A stretch of 64,000 nucleotides of DNA from Desulfatibacillum aliphaticivorans DSM 15576. Lineage in GTDB: Bacteria; Desulfobacterota; Desulfobacteria; Desulfobacterales; Desulfatibacillaceae. Below are positions 8,495 to 17,354 of this stretch, piece after piece. The position numbers were made by a program, and so were the translations under genes. The stretch lies in NCBI RefSeq assembly GCF_000429905.1, contig NZ_AUCT01000027.1, positions 34,760-98,759 on the forward strand, read 5' to 3'. The notes beneath the pieces are model-generated. The model was not told the DNA's origin, ran no database searches, and saw only the letters and a list, made by a program, of their open reading frames with translations. The stretch's first letter is position 1, and each line of letters begins with the position of its first letter.

Positions 8495-8928
8495 AATGCT
8501 TAATCTTTAAAAATTCCAGCGGTTTTTCCCTTTTGGAGATTATTGTGACGCTGACGGTCGCCGCCGTCCTGGCCACCGTGCTGATTGCATTCACGGGGAC
8601 CGCGGTCCAGCGCGCCGGCGAGCCGGCCGCCCGTTTGAGCAACATATACGGCCTGCAGCAGGTCATGGAGAACATAACCGGGTATTACGTGGACGTGGCC
8701 CATGGAGAAGATGCTCTGTCCAGGCTGTACAACGCCATCGAAAGCGAAGACACGGACCCTTCCACCGGTTTCGGCGCTTACAAATCCTCCAAGTCCTGGG
8801 TGTATTACAATGCCAGCCGTGAGGAAGTTACGTCCAGCACACAAACGGATGACACCATGCTCAAAGTCGTTTTGGAGCCAGTGGCCGGAGAATCCACCAT
8901 CAAACTCACGGCCTTTTTTGTGAGATAA
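8491..8928 (+). CDS. Minor pilin/pseudopilin, GspI/PilV-like
   Basis: 145 residues. A short 11-residue leader ends in Gly, then FSLLEIIVTLTVAAVLATVL with Glu5. The remaining ~110 residues form a small globular domain with a YVDVAHGEDALSRLYNAI stretch that I do not recognise. It overlaps the previous gene by ATGA and is followed after 33 bp by the giant prepilin fusion. Assignment to GspI/PilV is by operon order (H-I-J/K-like) and is only approximate. Confidence 0.82.
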   Translation: MKCLIFKNSSGFSLLEIIVTLTVAAVLATVLIAFTGTAVQRAGEPAARLSNIYGLQQVMENITGYYVDVAHGEDALSRLYNAIESEDTDPSTGFGAYKSSKSWVYYNASREEVTSSTQTDDTMLKVVLEPVAGESTIKLTAFFVR

Positions 8929-8961
8929 GCAGGCCCCGCGCCTATTCATTGGAGATTATCC

Positions 8962-11900
8962 ATGAGAAGACATACTAAGAACAGCGGGTTTACTTTGGTT
9001 GAAATGATCGCCGTTCTGGTGATTGTGGGAGTTCTGGCCGCCGTGGCGGGCATGGGAATCGTCAAAGCCGCGCAAGCCTTTGCGTTCAACAGCGAGGCGA
9101 CGGCGCTCTCGCAAAAAGCGGAGCTCGCCATGGACCGCCTGCGCCGGTCTTTGGAAAACCTGACGGACATTTCCTCGGCCGCTTCAAGTTCCATCGGCGT
9201 TTCGCGTTTGAGCGGCGAAACCATTGTCACCGAACGCTACTATGTCAGCGGAAGCGACTTGATGCTTACCAGCTCGGAAACCGGCGCCGGGACCAACACC
9301 CTCACCGATCTGGTCGACTCTTTCAGCCTGTCTTACAAAATGGCCGATGACTCGGCGTGGAGCTTCGGCTCCAATCTCGAGGACCTCGCACGCATAGAGT
9401 TCACCCTCACCATGGAAGGCCCGAACGGGACCAGCATGTCCTTCGCCAATTATGTGGTGCCCAGAAACACATATATTCCGGATATCCAGAGGCGCTATTA
9501 TCCGGCGGGCTCCACCACGGGGTCCGCTCCGGGATGTTTTGTGGCCACCGCGGCCTTTGGAAGCGACTCCGACTCCCGGGTTTTCGCCCTCACCCAATTC
9601 CGGGATCAATACCTGACGCAATACAGCCTGGGGCGCTGGTTTTTGAATTTTTACAATGAGAACGGTCCGGGCATGGCCCAGACGCTTCACTCCCATTATT
9701 GGCTGAAATCCCTGGTGCGGCTGCTTCTTCTCCCGGCGGCGGGATTCGCCTTCCTGGCCATATACTTTCCCTTGGGATTTGTTTTAATCGGCGCAATGGC
9801 CTGGCTGCTGGCCCGGCTGGTCATTGCGGCCCGAAATGAGCGCAGGAAAGCGGGCGCCGCCCCTGCAGGCGCCTCGGGCGCGGTGCTTTTAAGCCTGGTG
9901 ATCGCCATGGTTGTCATGGCCGCCCTCGGAGCAGGCATGGTTTCCATGTACAGCGCCTCCAATACGTCTTCTGCGGCCACCCCCTTTACCGCCAGGGCTC
10001 ACTATATCGCCGAATCCGGACTTCGTTACGCCGGGTGGATTCTGGAAGACAACCTTAACGATGACACCTTCATCACCACCGATTTGCACAAAAAAACCTT
10101 TGCCGTGGATGATGACTCCTTTTATCTGGAAATCCTTACCTACTGGTACGACATAGGAACCTCCACAACGCCGTCTTCCAACCTCAGCGCTTCCGCTTGG
10201 GGCGGGCTGCCCAAAAAAGTGCTGACAATCCCTGATGACGCCGGAGGATTCCTTACCGTGGAAAAATCCGATGGATCCTCGGAACTGGTCAGGTACAACA
10301 GCATAACCGTTAACGCCGCATCGGACGATATAGGTTTTAGCCTTACTTCGACGCCTTCCGGAACATATAAATCCCGCGGCCGCATTTTGCCTGCGGCCAA
10401 GATTCCATCTGCGGGGACCATCCGGGCGGCGAATTTAGGCGATTCATCCGGCGACAACCTGGAAATCGACCTGGACTCTCTTGCCGGCGAAAACGACACC
10501 TTCCTTTTCCCGAAAATGATGGGCATCATCACCCTGACCGATGCATCGAACAAAGATTGGTACATCATGTACGATTCGGTGGATTATGACGGCGACAAGC
10601 TGGTGGGGATAAGAAATTGCCCTGGCAGGACGGCGCTGCCCTCCGGCGGGATTACCGTAAATGCAGCGACTCCGGTCCAACTGGAACGCTACGCCCAGTT
10701 CATCTCCACCGGAAAGGCGGGCTCAGGCGGGTTTGAAGCCCAGGACACCATTAAGAGAAGCCAATCCATGGGCGCCGTGAGCATGTTCCGGGGCGTGGAA
10801 GGCGGCATAGACTTTAACGACCCCAATGACATCAACAAGGTCGATCCCGTTTTAGGCTCAGCGGCCATTGAAAACGGGGCGATCAAGATTACAGGCACGG
10901 AGCAGACTTATTCTTACACCGAACCCGTTGTCTACCAGCAGGAAAGCCTGATCGCCGTGGACTGGCAGGACGAACTCATCGATACACTAAACCTGGAGGA
11001 TATCTGGAACAGGTCCTCCAGATTGCTCAGCTACGATCTCCAGGTAAAGGTCAAGTTCACCGAAAACCAGGACGACCTGACCGCGCCTTACGTGAATGTG
11101 CCCGGAAGCTACATGCCCGGCTTGTCCTTCAGGACGTATTGCAGCGGAGGACAGTGCAACTACTACGGCCTTTCCTTCATGCGGGGCGTTCAAGGGAGGA
11201 CCGAAGTCTCTTCGGGCGGCGATGGATGCGGCGGCGGCGACTCCACTTATGAAGAGGATGACGACATTGCAGACGGTTTCTTTACGGAACACGGTGGAAG
11301 TACTGATATATCCACCAGGTGTGGTAGTTATTCCGGCTGGGATGACATCGCGCCCAAGGACGGCGTCCCCTATCTTATGTTCTGGCAAAAATACCTGGAT
11401 CCGGACGACGACTCGGGAAGCGGTTGCGGGGGAGGGGGAGAGTCGCTTTTTGATTGGATTTCCTATGTACAGCTAGTGAATGTGGAGGTAGTGCAAATCT
11501 ATTATTACGAGCCGGTCACTTGCTACTATGCAGACAGGGATGAACATGATGTAAACTGGGCCGGAGGCTGGTATGAAGGAACTATCTCCGGAGATCTCCG
11601 AAACTCTGAGATGCGGGATTGCAGTAGGAGGCACAGAGATGTTTGGTATCGGCAAGGGCCTTACACTGCCTGGAAACTCACGGACAAGTACGGCTTGTTC
11701 CGCACCAGCAATGTGGAGGGCGTCACCGTACTGGGCATTCCGGGCGGCGCCGTTGTGCGCGATCCTGCAACGGTCAGCGCCAACTCCTCCACTGCTGGAA
11801 GCCCCAAGGCTAACGTGGCCTACATCGTAGACCCGGAAAATACCAGCGACACGTATCAGCAATCCAAGGGAACCAACAATTATCGCATCTATCCCAAGGA

Positions 11901-12441
11901 ATGGGCCACGCTCATGGTGCGGATCATTGAAATGCAAGGCGATTTTGACTGCGACGGCGCGGAAGACAACCGGGTTAACGCCATAGCCATGTACGCGGCG
12001 TCTCCGGACGCCAACGGATCGAATGCCGCATCAGACGACAAGGACGGCAACCGGGCGGCCTATGCAAGAAATTCGCCGGTCAAATGGCCGGAGGATGCGG
12101 AATATTTCACCTTGGGCGTCATGGGCTCACGCCATTACACCAGCAAGGAGATTACGGCGCCCAGAGGCTGCGGCGATGACTACAGCATTGTCAGGCTGGC
12201 CGGCCGGGGCCAGGATACCGATGGCGACTACGTCGTGACCTATTCCGGCACCTTCACTACGGAAGATTACGATTTTACCTCCAATGTGGAGGAAGTGGAA
12301 TTCGGCCTCCACACATTGGGAATTGACGCAACGGCGGACTCTAACGGAAACCCAACGGAGACCTGTTACTTCGACGATTTGTACTGGTCATTCTGGGAGG
12401 GCGGCGCCACGGGAGTCATGCCTGGCGTGCAGCAGCAATAA
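8962..12441 (+). CDS. Fusion of two prepilins with an internal CFI-box segment and a large acidic ectodomain
   Basis: 1159 residues in one uninterrupted frame. Residues 1-~180 are a GspJ/PilW-like prepilin (leader ending in Gly, then FTLVEMIAVLVIVG). At 191-~245 there is a CFI-box-like segment (GCFVATAAFGS with Cys192, FRDQYL, a short loop and SLVRLLL), normally found at protein C-termini. Two hydrophobic stretches (~250-285), then a basic stretch (RNERRK) and a second prepilin-like start with G306 followed by AVLLSLVIAMVVMA and, ~25 residues on, HYIAESGLRYAGW, the PilX/GspK hallmark. Residues ~350-1159 are extracellular-type, with Gly/Cys clusters (GCGGGDS, SGCGGGGES) and Asp-rich loops (DFDCDGAEDN, DTDGDY) reminiscent of calcium sites. 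It is probably the pilus-tip adhesin module. The fusion could be genuine or could result from loss of a stop between two genes. Confidence 0.75.
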   Translation: MRRHTKNSGFTLVEMIAVLVIVGVLAAVAGMGIVKAAQAFAFNSEATALSQKAELAMDRLRRSLENLTDISSAASSSIGVSRLSGETIVTERYYVSGSDLMLTSSETGAGTNTLTDLVDSFSLSYKMADDSAWSFGSNLEDLARIEFTLTMEGPNGTSMSFANYVVPRNTYIPDIQRRYYPAGSTTGSAPGCFVATAAFGSDSDSRVFALTQFRDQYLTQYSLGRWFLNFYNENGPGMAQTLHSHYWLKSLVRLLLLPAAGFAFLAIYFPLGFVLIGAMAWLLARLVIAARNERRKAGAAPAGASGAVLLSLVIAMVVMAALGAGMVSMYSASNTSSAATPFTARAHYIAESGLRYAGWILEDNLNDDTFITTDLHKKTFAVDDDSFYLEILTYWYDIGTSTTPSSNLSASAWGGLPKKVLTIPDDAGGFLTVEKSDGSSELVRYNSITVNAASDDIGFSLTSTPSGTYKSRGRILPAAKIPSAGTIRAANLGDSSGDNLEIDLDSLAGENDTFLFPKMMGIITLTDASNKDWYIMYDSVDYDGDKLVGIRNCPGRTALPSGGITVNAATPVQLERYAQFISTGKAGSGGFEAQDTIKRSQSMGAVSMFRGVEGGIDFNDPNDINKVDPVLGSAAIENGAIKITGTEQTYSYTEPVVYQQESLIAVDWQDELIDTLNLEDIWNRSSRLLSYDLQVKVKFTENQDDLTAPYVNVPGSYMPGLSFRTYCSGGQCNYYGLSFMRGVQGRTEVSSGGDGCGGGDSTYEEDDDIADGFFTEHGGSTDISTRCGSYSGWDDIAPKDGVPYLMFWQKYLDPDDDSGSGCGGGGESLFDWISYVQLVNVEVVQIYYYEPVTCYYADRDEHDVNWAGGWYEGTISGDLRNSEMRDCSRRHRDVWYRQGPYTAWKLTDKYGLFRTSNVEGVTVLGIPGGAVVRDPATVSANSSTAGSPKANVAYIVDPENTSDTYQQSKGTNNYRIYPKEWATLMVRIIEMQGDFDCDGAEDNRVNAIAMYAASPDANGSNAASDDKDGNRAAYARNSPVKWPEDAEYFTLGVMGSRHYTSKEITAPRGCGDDYSIVRLAGRGQDTDGDYVVTYSGTFTTEDYDFTSNVEEVEFGLHTLGIDATADSNGNPTETCYFDDLYWSFWEGGATGVMPGVQQQ

Positions 12442-12450
12442 TGGGTGACG

Positions 12451-12494
12451 GCCGCACCGCTCCGGCTGGAAACGCCTTTGCCGGACGGTGCGGC
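12451..12494 (+). promoter_or_regulatory. GC-rich hairpin between the pilin fusion gene and the PAP2 gene
   Basis: Arms at 12451-12465 and 12481-12494 pair over 14 bp with one bulge and a 15-nt loop. There is no T-run, so it is a weak terminator or a mRNA-stability/translation-control hairpin. The proposed GTG start of the next gene lies inside the 3' arm. Confidence 0.55.
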
Positions 12495-13219
12495 TATTGA
12501 AAAACCGCCTCCTGTCATATTGGATTCGCCTGACGAACGTTTTTCGCTTTAATAATGCGCTGAATGGATTTCGAGAGATCCCGGGGTTGAGCTTGGATTA
12601 TATCTTGGTTAAAAAACCGCGTTGTTTTTTGGTTTATTATTTATACTGGGTTCCATACACCCTGGTCTACGAAGCTACCAACCGCTTCCTTTTGTTCCCT
12701 CCCACCCAACTTGAATTCACATGGCTGGATGCAAACCTGCCTTTTGTTTCCTTTCTTGTGCCCGTTTATGTAAGCTACCTTTTATTCGGTTGCCTGATAC
12801 TGGCGAACTCCAAAGATAACCAGGAGTTGAATGACCTGTTTTACCTGACACACTTCCAGTTGCTGGTGTGCGCCCTGTTTTTCGTGTTTTTTCCCGTTTC
12901 ATTTCCCAGGCACGAGTATTACGCCGGCTCGGCGTTCACGAAAGTATTCCTTGATTTTTGGCTGTGGTTCGACGCTCCCAACAATTGCTTCCCCAGCCTG
13001 CACACGGCCAACTGCGCCCTGGCCATCCACTATAGCCTGGGCAAAAAATGGCAGTGGTTGTTTTGCTTTTGGGGAGGAATGATTATTGTTTCCACGGTGC
13101 TGTGCAAACAGCATTACATCGTGGATCTGGCTGCTGGATTATGCGTTTATCTCTTATCCATTCGATTTAAAGAGTGGGTCCTGGACCCCTGGAAAGGCGC
13201 CGCCGGGGCCGTTGCCTAA
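12488..13219 (+). CDS. PAP2-superfamily membrane phosphatase/phosphotransferase
   Basis: 243 residues, about six membrane segments. The PAP2 motif 2 is visible as CFPSLHTA (catalytic-type His) at ~175 and motif 3 as KQHYIVDLAAG at ~213; a clear KXXXXXXRP motif 1 is not seen, as in the inositol-phosphorylceramide-synthase-like branch. Such enzymes remove or exchange phosphate-linked head groups on lipids, including undecaprenyl pyrophosphate. The start is uncertain: GTG at 12488 lacks a good ribosome site and lies in a hairpin; an in-frame TTG follows at 12497. It ends 9 bp before an Lgt-like gene, so the two are co-transcribed and probably act together on membrane lipids or lipoproteins. Specific substrate unknown. 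Confidence 0.8.
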   Translation: MRLLKNRLLSYWIRLTNVFRFNNALNGFREIPGLSLDYILVKKPRCFLVYYLYWVPYTLVYEATNRFLLFPPTQLEFTWLDANLPFVSFLVPVYVSYLLFGCLILANSKDNQELNDLFYLTHFQLLVCALFFVFFPVSFPRHEYYAGSAFTKVFLDFWLWFDAPNNCFPSLHTANCALAIHYSLGKKWQWLFCFWGGMIIVSTVLCKQHYIVDLAAGLCVYLLSIRFKEWVLDPWKGAAGAVA

Positions 13220-13228
13220 GGAGAGGAT

Positions 13229-14071
13229 ATGTATCCCCAGATACACATTGGCACAGGGTATATCAGTTCCTACAACGTCGCGCTGTTAACGGCTGTCCTG
13301 TGCGGATGGGCTGCGTACGTGCTGGGGGACGCCCGCTTGTGGGAGGCGTCCACTCCTTTGGCCAGGGTCAAGAAATTGCTGGGCCTGTCCCTGGCGTTTT
13401 GGCTTCTTGGCGTGCTCTGCCTCCAGGCGACCGTCTATTTTCATTTTATCTTTGACAACATATCCGACAAGGTTTGGGACAAACTGTCCATGATGGACAT
13501 TGTGTTCGCCCATCCGCTAAAAACCATCAAAGTGCTTTACGGGCTTATTTTCGCCTTTCCCCTGGGGATTTTTTTGATCTCCCTGGTGGACAGGAGCGAG
13601 CGTTTTTATGATCTGCTGAACAAAAAAACCTTTATCATATTCCTGGTTCTCGGGTTCGCCAGGGTGGGGTGCTTTCTGAACGGATGTTGCTACGGCATAT
13701 GCTCCGACACCTTCGGCGTCCGCTTCCCCATGAATTCCGTGGCGGCCTGGGAGCACCTCAGGCGCGGCCTTACAAGAGGCTTTGTGGCCCCTCCCTCCCT
13801 GCCGGTCATTCCCACACAGGCTATCAGCGCTGTTTTTCTCTTCGCCCTGGCTTTTTTCGCTTTGCGCGCCTCCTTAAAAAATAAGTCCCACGTGTTTTTT
13901 CATTATGTTTTTTATTATGCAATATTCCGTTTTTTCATTGAATTTTTAAGGGCGGACATTGACAGGGCATACTACGGCCCGTTATCCGCCTCCCAGTGGA
14001 TTTCCCTCTTTATCTTTCTGCTATACGGCCTGTGGCGCAGGTTCGGCAGAAAAACTTCATCGACTGTGTAA
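13229..14071 (+). CDS. Prolipoprotein diacylglyceryl transferase (Lgt) family paralogue
   Basis: 280 residues, about seven membrane segments, close to the Lgt length. The C-terminal signature FRFFIEFLRADIDR and the PTQ motif match Lgt. The central signature, normally GRxGNFxNxExxG, here reads ARVGCFLNGCCYG (145-157), replacing the usual Asn/Glu by Cys, and the His-Gly-Gly motif of canonical Lgt is not seen. This places it in the variant GCC subgroup, whose activity on lipoproteins is unproven. The ribosome site AAGGAGAGG precedes ATG by ~4 bp. It lies directly behind PAP2 and downstream of the CFI-box prepilin fusion, whose conserved Cys could be a lipidation target; that link is inference. 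Confidence 0.78.
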   Translation: MYPQIHIGTGYISSYNVALLTAVLCGWAAYVLGDARLWEASTPLARVKKLLGLSLAFWLLGVLCLQATVYFHFIFDNISDKVWDKLSMMDIVFAHPLKTIKVLYGLIFAFPLGIFLISLVDRSERFYDLLNKKTFIIFLVLGFARVGCFLNGCCYGICSDTFGVRFPMNSVAAWEHLRRGLTRGFVAPPSLPVIPTQAISAVFLFALAFFALRASLKNKSHVFFHYVFYYAIFRFFIEFLRADIDRAYYGPLSASQWISLFIFLLYGLWRRFGRKTSSTV

Positions 14072-14333
14072 TAAACGAATAGTGCGTGTAAAGGCGGGGA
14101 ATAGTTGAAAAACTGAATTTTTTGCTTTTTTCTTCAAAAAAAACCTTGCCAAAACCTGTTTTTCAGAGTTAATTTTGCTCCCGGAGACTACTACTGTTCT
14201 ATTCAGATGGCCTTGACCGTCTTCAAATTTCAACCCCCCAAGATTTTTGTGTGAGTTCCAAACCGCCCATAGTAGGGCGGAGAGTCATAGCCGTAGCATT
14301 TCTTAATCGCACCACTATGTAAGGAGGATTTTC
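14072..14333. other. Intergenic region upstream of the acyl-CoA ligase gene
   Basis: 262 bp without a gene. It contains a small hairpin (CCGCCC at 14263, GGGCGG at 14275) and a strong ribosome site (TAAGGAGGA) before the ligase ATG. I see no clear promoter consensus. Confidence 0.5.
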
Positions 14334-15845
14334 ATGCAGATCAACATCGGGAGTTTTCTTACCAAACGCGCCCAACACAGCCCTAACATGGAAGCCCTGG
14401 TTATCGGCGGGCTCCGTTTCACCTATAAGGAGTTGAACGAGCGGTCAAACCGTCTTGCCAACGCAATGAAGTCCGCAGGGATAGGACCGGGAGACCGGGT
14501 GGCCTATCTTGGATTGAATGAAACGGAGTTTTTCGATCTTTATTTCGGCCTGGGAAAGTTGGGCGCCATTCTGGTGCCGGTGAACTTCCGCCTCGCCCCG
14601 CCTGAAGTCCTATACATCATCAACAATTGCGAAGCCTCCAAAGTAGTGGTGGGAACGGATTTTTTCCCGGTGATTGACGCCATCAAGGGCGATCTTTGCA
14701 CCAACAGCATTTATGCGCTTGGCGATTCCATCCCGGAATGGGCTCAAAGCTACAGTGACTTCCTGGCATCCGGCTCTCCGGACGAGCCCGTGCATGTGGG
14801 CGGCGACGACGACACCCTGACCATCCTGTACACCTCCGGCACCACGGGCAAGCCCAAGGGCGCGGAACTGACTCACGCGGGCTACTTCCACGAAGCGGTC
14901 AACCTCCGGGCCACTCTGGGCGACGTAGGAACCAAGATGCTTATGCCGTTGCCTTTGTTCCATATCGGAGCTCTGGCGCCCGTGCCCCATTGCGTGCAAT
15001 TTGGAATGACCATGGTTTTCCAGAGGGCCTTTGACCCGGCGGAATTCCTCCAACTGCTGGCCACGGAAAATATCTCCTGGTTCGGTTCCGTGCCCCAGGT
15101 GCTCATGTTCCTGCGCTCCGTGCCCCAGTTTGAGACCTTTGACTGGAGCAGCATCAGAATGGCCTTGGTCTACGCCGCGCCGGTTCCCGTAACCCTGATC
15201 AAGGAATTCGCCGAAAAGGGCATGAACGTACGTCAGCTTTACGGCATGACCGAGTGCACCGGTCCGGCGGCCGTCATCGATGCGGACAAGGCCATTGTCA
15301 AAGCCGGCTCCACCGGCCCGGCCATGTTCCATTGTGACATCAAACTGGTGGACGACAAGGGCGAGGAAGTGCCCACTGGCGAATTGGGCGAGCTCCTTCT
15401 TTTGACCACTCATCCCATGAAAGGCTACTGGAACAATCCCGAAGCCACGGCGTCGACCATCATTGACGGGTGGATTCATTCCGGCGACATGGCCAAGATG
15501 GATGAGGACGGCTACCTGTACATCCTGGACCGGAAAAAGGACATGATCATCTCCGGCGGCGAAAACATCTATCCCGCGGAAGTGGAGGACACGCTCCTCA
15601 GCCACCCCGCCATTGCGGACGTGGGCGTCATCGGCGTACAGGATGAAAAATGGGGCGAGGCGGTCAAGGCCGTCATCGTTTTGAACAAGGAGCAAAGCCT
15701 GACCCAGGACGAGCTTATTGAATGGTGCCGCGACAAGCTGGCCCGTTTCAAGACTCCCAAGCAGGTGGTGTTCGCCGAGGAAATCCCCAGGACTCCCACC
15801 GGCAAGATCCTCAAACGCATCCTCAGAGACCAGTACAATCAATAG
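14334..15845 (+). CDS. Acyl-CoA synthetase (AMP-forming), medium/long-chain type
   Basis: 503 residues. The adenylate-forming signature ILYTSGTTGKPKGAEL is at ~163-178, QLYGMTECTG (A5 motif) at ~300, and the hinge YLYILDRKKDMIISGGENIYP (A8 region) at ~395-415, ending with the catalytic lysine region RTPTGKILKRILR (A10, Lys ~493). It activates a fatty or other carboxylic acid to the acyl-AMP and then to CoA thioester in the cytoplasm. It stands alone between a 262-bp upstream region and a bidirectional terminator. Chain-length preference cannot be inferred. Confidence 0.92.
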   Translation: MQINIGSFLTKRAQHSPNMEALVIGGLRFTYKELNERSNRLANAMKSAGIGPGDRVAYLGLNETEFFDLYFGLGKLGAILVPVNFRLAPPEVLYIINNCEASKVVVGTDFFPVIDAIKGDLCTNSIYALGDSIPEWAQSYSDFLASGSPDEPVHVGGDDDTLTILYTSGTTGKPKGAELTHAGYFHEAVNLRATLGDVGTKMLMPLPLFHIGALAPVPHCVQFGMTMVFQRAFDPAEFLQLLATENISWFGSVPQVLMFLRSVPQFETFDWSSIRMALVYAAPVPVTLIKEFAEKGMNVRQLYGMTECTGPAAVIDADKAIVKAGSTGPAMFHCDIKLVDDKGEEVPTGELGELLLLTTHPMKGYWNNPEATASTIIDGWIHSGDMAKMDEDGYLYILDRKKDMIISGGENIYPAEVEDTLLSHPAIADVGVIGVQDEKWGEAVKAVIVLNKEQSLTQDELIEWCRDKLARFKTPKQVVFAEEIPRTPTGKILKRILRDQYNQ

Positions 15846-15874
15846 TCCTGATTTCTCAATATTAGCTTGAATAC

Positions 15875-15911
15875 AAACAGGCCGGAGAGGAAACATCCTC
15901 CCGGCCTGTTT
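15875..15911. terminator. Bidirectional terminator between acyl-CoA ligase and efflux operon
   Basis: AAACAGGCCGG ... CCGGCCTGTTT forms a long stem (with GAGGA/TCCTC extending it) whose arms supply A-run and T-run on opposite strands. It serves two convergent transcripts. Confidence 0.85.
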
Positions 15912-15939
15912 AGGTTTGCGGCGAATTATCTTGCAATTG

Positions 15940-17349
15940 CTATTGGGCGCCGCCTCCCAGAACCGTGTACAAGCGAATCTGGTTGGCCAGCTTGGCGATG
16001 CGAATGTCGATCAACTGCTGCTGGGCCGAGTACAAGGAGCGCTGGGCGTCCAGGACGCTCAGATAGCTGTCGATGCCCTTGTCGTAACGTACGCCGGCCA
16101 GAGTGTAAGACTTGTCCAGGGCTTCCACCAGGGCCTCCCCGGCGGAGAGTTGCTCGCCCACCGTGTTTTCCACGGCGATGGCGTCTGCCGTTTCCCTGAA
16201 TGCGGTCTGGATGGCCTTTTCATATTGCGCCACGGCGATGTCCATATCCGCCTGCGAAACTTTGTAGGCGGAGTAAACCCTGGGGTCGAAAATGGGCACG
16301 GAAATCTGGGGCATGAAGCTCCAGGTTCCCTGACCCGAGCCGAACAGGTCGCTTAGTTCCACACTGGCCGTTCCCACGGACCCGGTCAAGGCGATGCGCG
16401 GGAAGAAAGCCGCCCTGGCCGCGCCGATGTTGGCGTTGGCCGCCTTTAACTGATGCTCGGCCGCCAGGATGTCGGGCCTGGTGAGCAGGGTTTCAGAAGG
16501 AATTCCGACCGATACGCTTTTAAAAGGCTGCACGTTTTCCAGCTTTTGAGGAAACACCCGCTCCGGCAGGGGAACCGTAGTCCCGCTGAGAAGGATGAGG
16601 GCGTTTTTATCCTGGGAAATCAATCGCGTGAATAAAGCGATGTCGCCCCTGGCCGTTTCCACCTGGGTTTGGGCGCGGAGCAGGTCCAGTTCGGAAGCCA
16701 GACCCAGCTCGAACCTGCTTTTAATCAGGTGGTAGGCGTCCTTTTGGCTTTGCAGCGTGGATTCCGAAAGTTTCAGGTGCTCCTGGTCCGCCGCCAGTTT
16801 CAGGTAGGCGTTGGCCACTGCGGATATCAGGGCGATCTGCGCGCTGCGCTGCGCCTCTTCAGTCGCCAGGTAGCTTTCCAGGGCGGCGTCTTTCAGGCTT
16901 CTGATGCGGCCGAAAAAATCCGCTTCCCAGGCGGTCACGCCCAGGTCCACCCTGTAGCTATCCGACTCTGTGATCTGACCGGAGTAGGAGAGGTCCGCAG
17001 GGGTTTTGGTATGGGACGAAGACCCGCTGGCGCCAATGGACGGAAACAGCTCCGCCTTCTGGACGCCGTACAAGGCCTGGACCCGCTGCACGTTCAGGAT
17101 CGCCAGCTTAAGGTCCCGGTTATTTTCCAGCGCGGTTTGAATGACCACCTGCAAAGCCTGATCCGTAATGAACTCCCGCCACTCCAAATCCATTGGTTGG
17201 GAACGCTCCGCCACAGCCTGAGCCGCGGCCTGCGCTTCCGGCCAGTCCTGGCTGACAGGAGCCTCGGGCCTGGTGTACTGGGGCTTGAGGGAGCATCCTG
17301 CAGCCAGCAGGGTTAAACCGACAACGGGGATTATCAAGTATCTTTTCAT
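15940..17349 (-). CDS. Outer-membrane efflux channel lipoprotein, OprM/NodT family
   Basis: 469 residues. The N-terminus is a lipoprotein signal (LTLLAAG then Cys19), followed by the OprM-type start LKPQYTRPEAP. Two tandem TolC-like outer-membrane efflux repeats follow, with RPDILAAEHQLKAANANIGAARAAFFP as the most conserved stretch of the second repeat. It forms a trimeric channel across outer membrane and periplasm. It lies 5 bp after the RND pump gene and completes the tripartite system TetR-MFP-RND-OMF encoded on this strand. It ends at a bidirectional terminator. Confidence 0.93.
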   Translation of the reverse strand: MKRYLIIPVVGLTLLAAGCSLKPQYTRPEAPVSQDWPEAQAAAQAVAERSQPMDLEWREFITDQALQVVIQTALENNRDLKLAILNVQRVQALYGVQKAELFPSIGASGSSSHTKTPADLSYSGQITESDSYRVDLGVTAWEADFFGRIRSLKDAALESYLATEEAQRSAQIALISAVANAYLKLAADQEHLKLSESTLQSQKDAYHLIKSRFELGLASELDLLRAQTQVETARGDIALFTRLISQDKNALILLSGTTVPLPERVFPQKLENVQPFKSVSVGIPSETLLTRPDILAAEHQLKAANANIGAARAAFFPRIALTGSVGTASVELSDLFGSGQGTWSFMPQISVPIFDPRVYSAYKVSQADMDIAVAQYEKAIQTAFRETADAIAVENTVGEQLSAGEALVEALDKSYTLAGVRYDKGIDSYLSVLDAQRSLYSAQQQLIDIRIAKLANQIRLYTVLGGGAQ

Positions 17350-17354
17350 AATTC

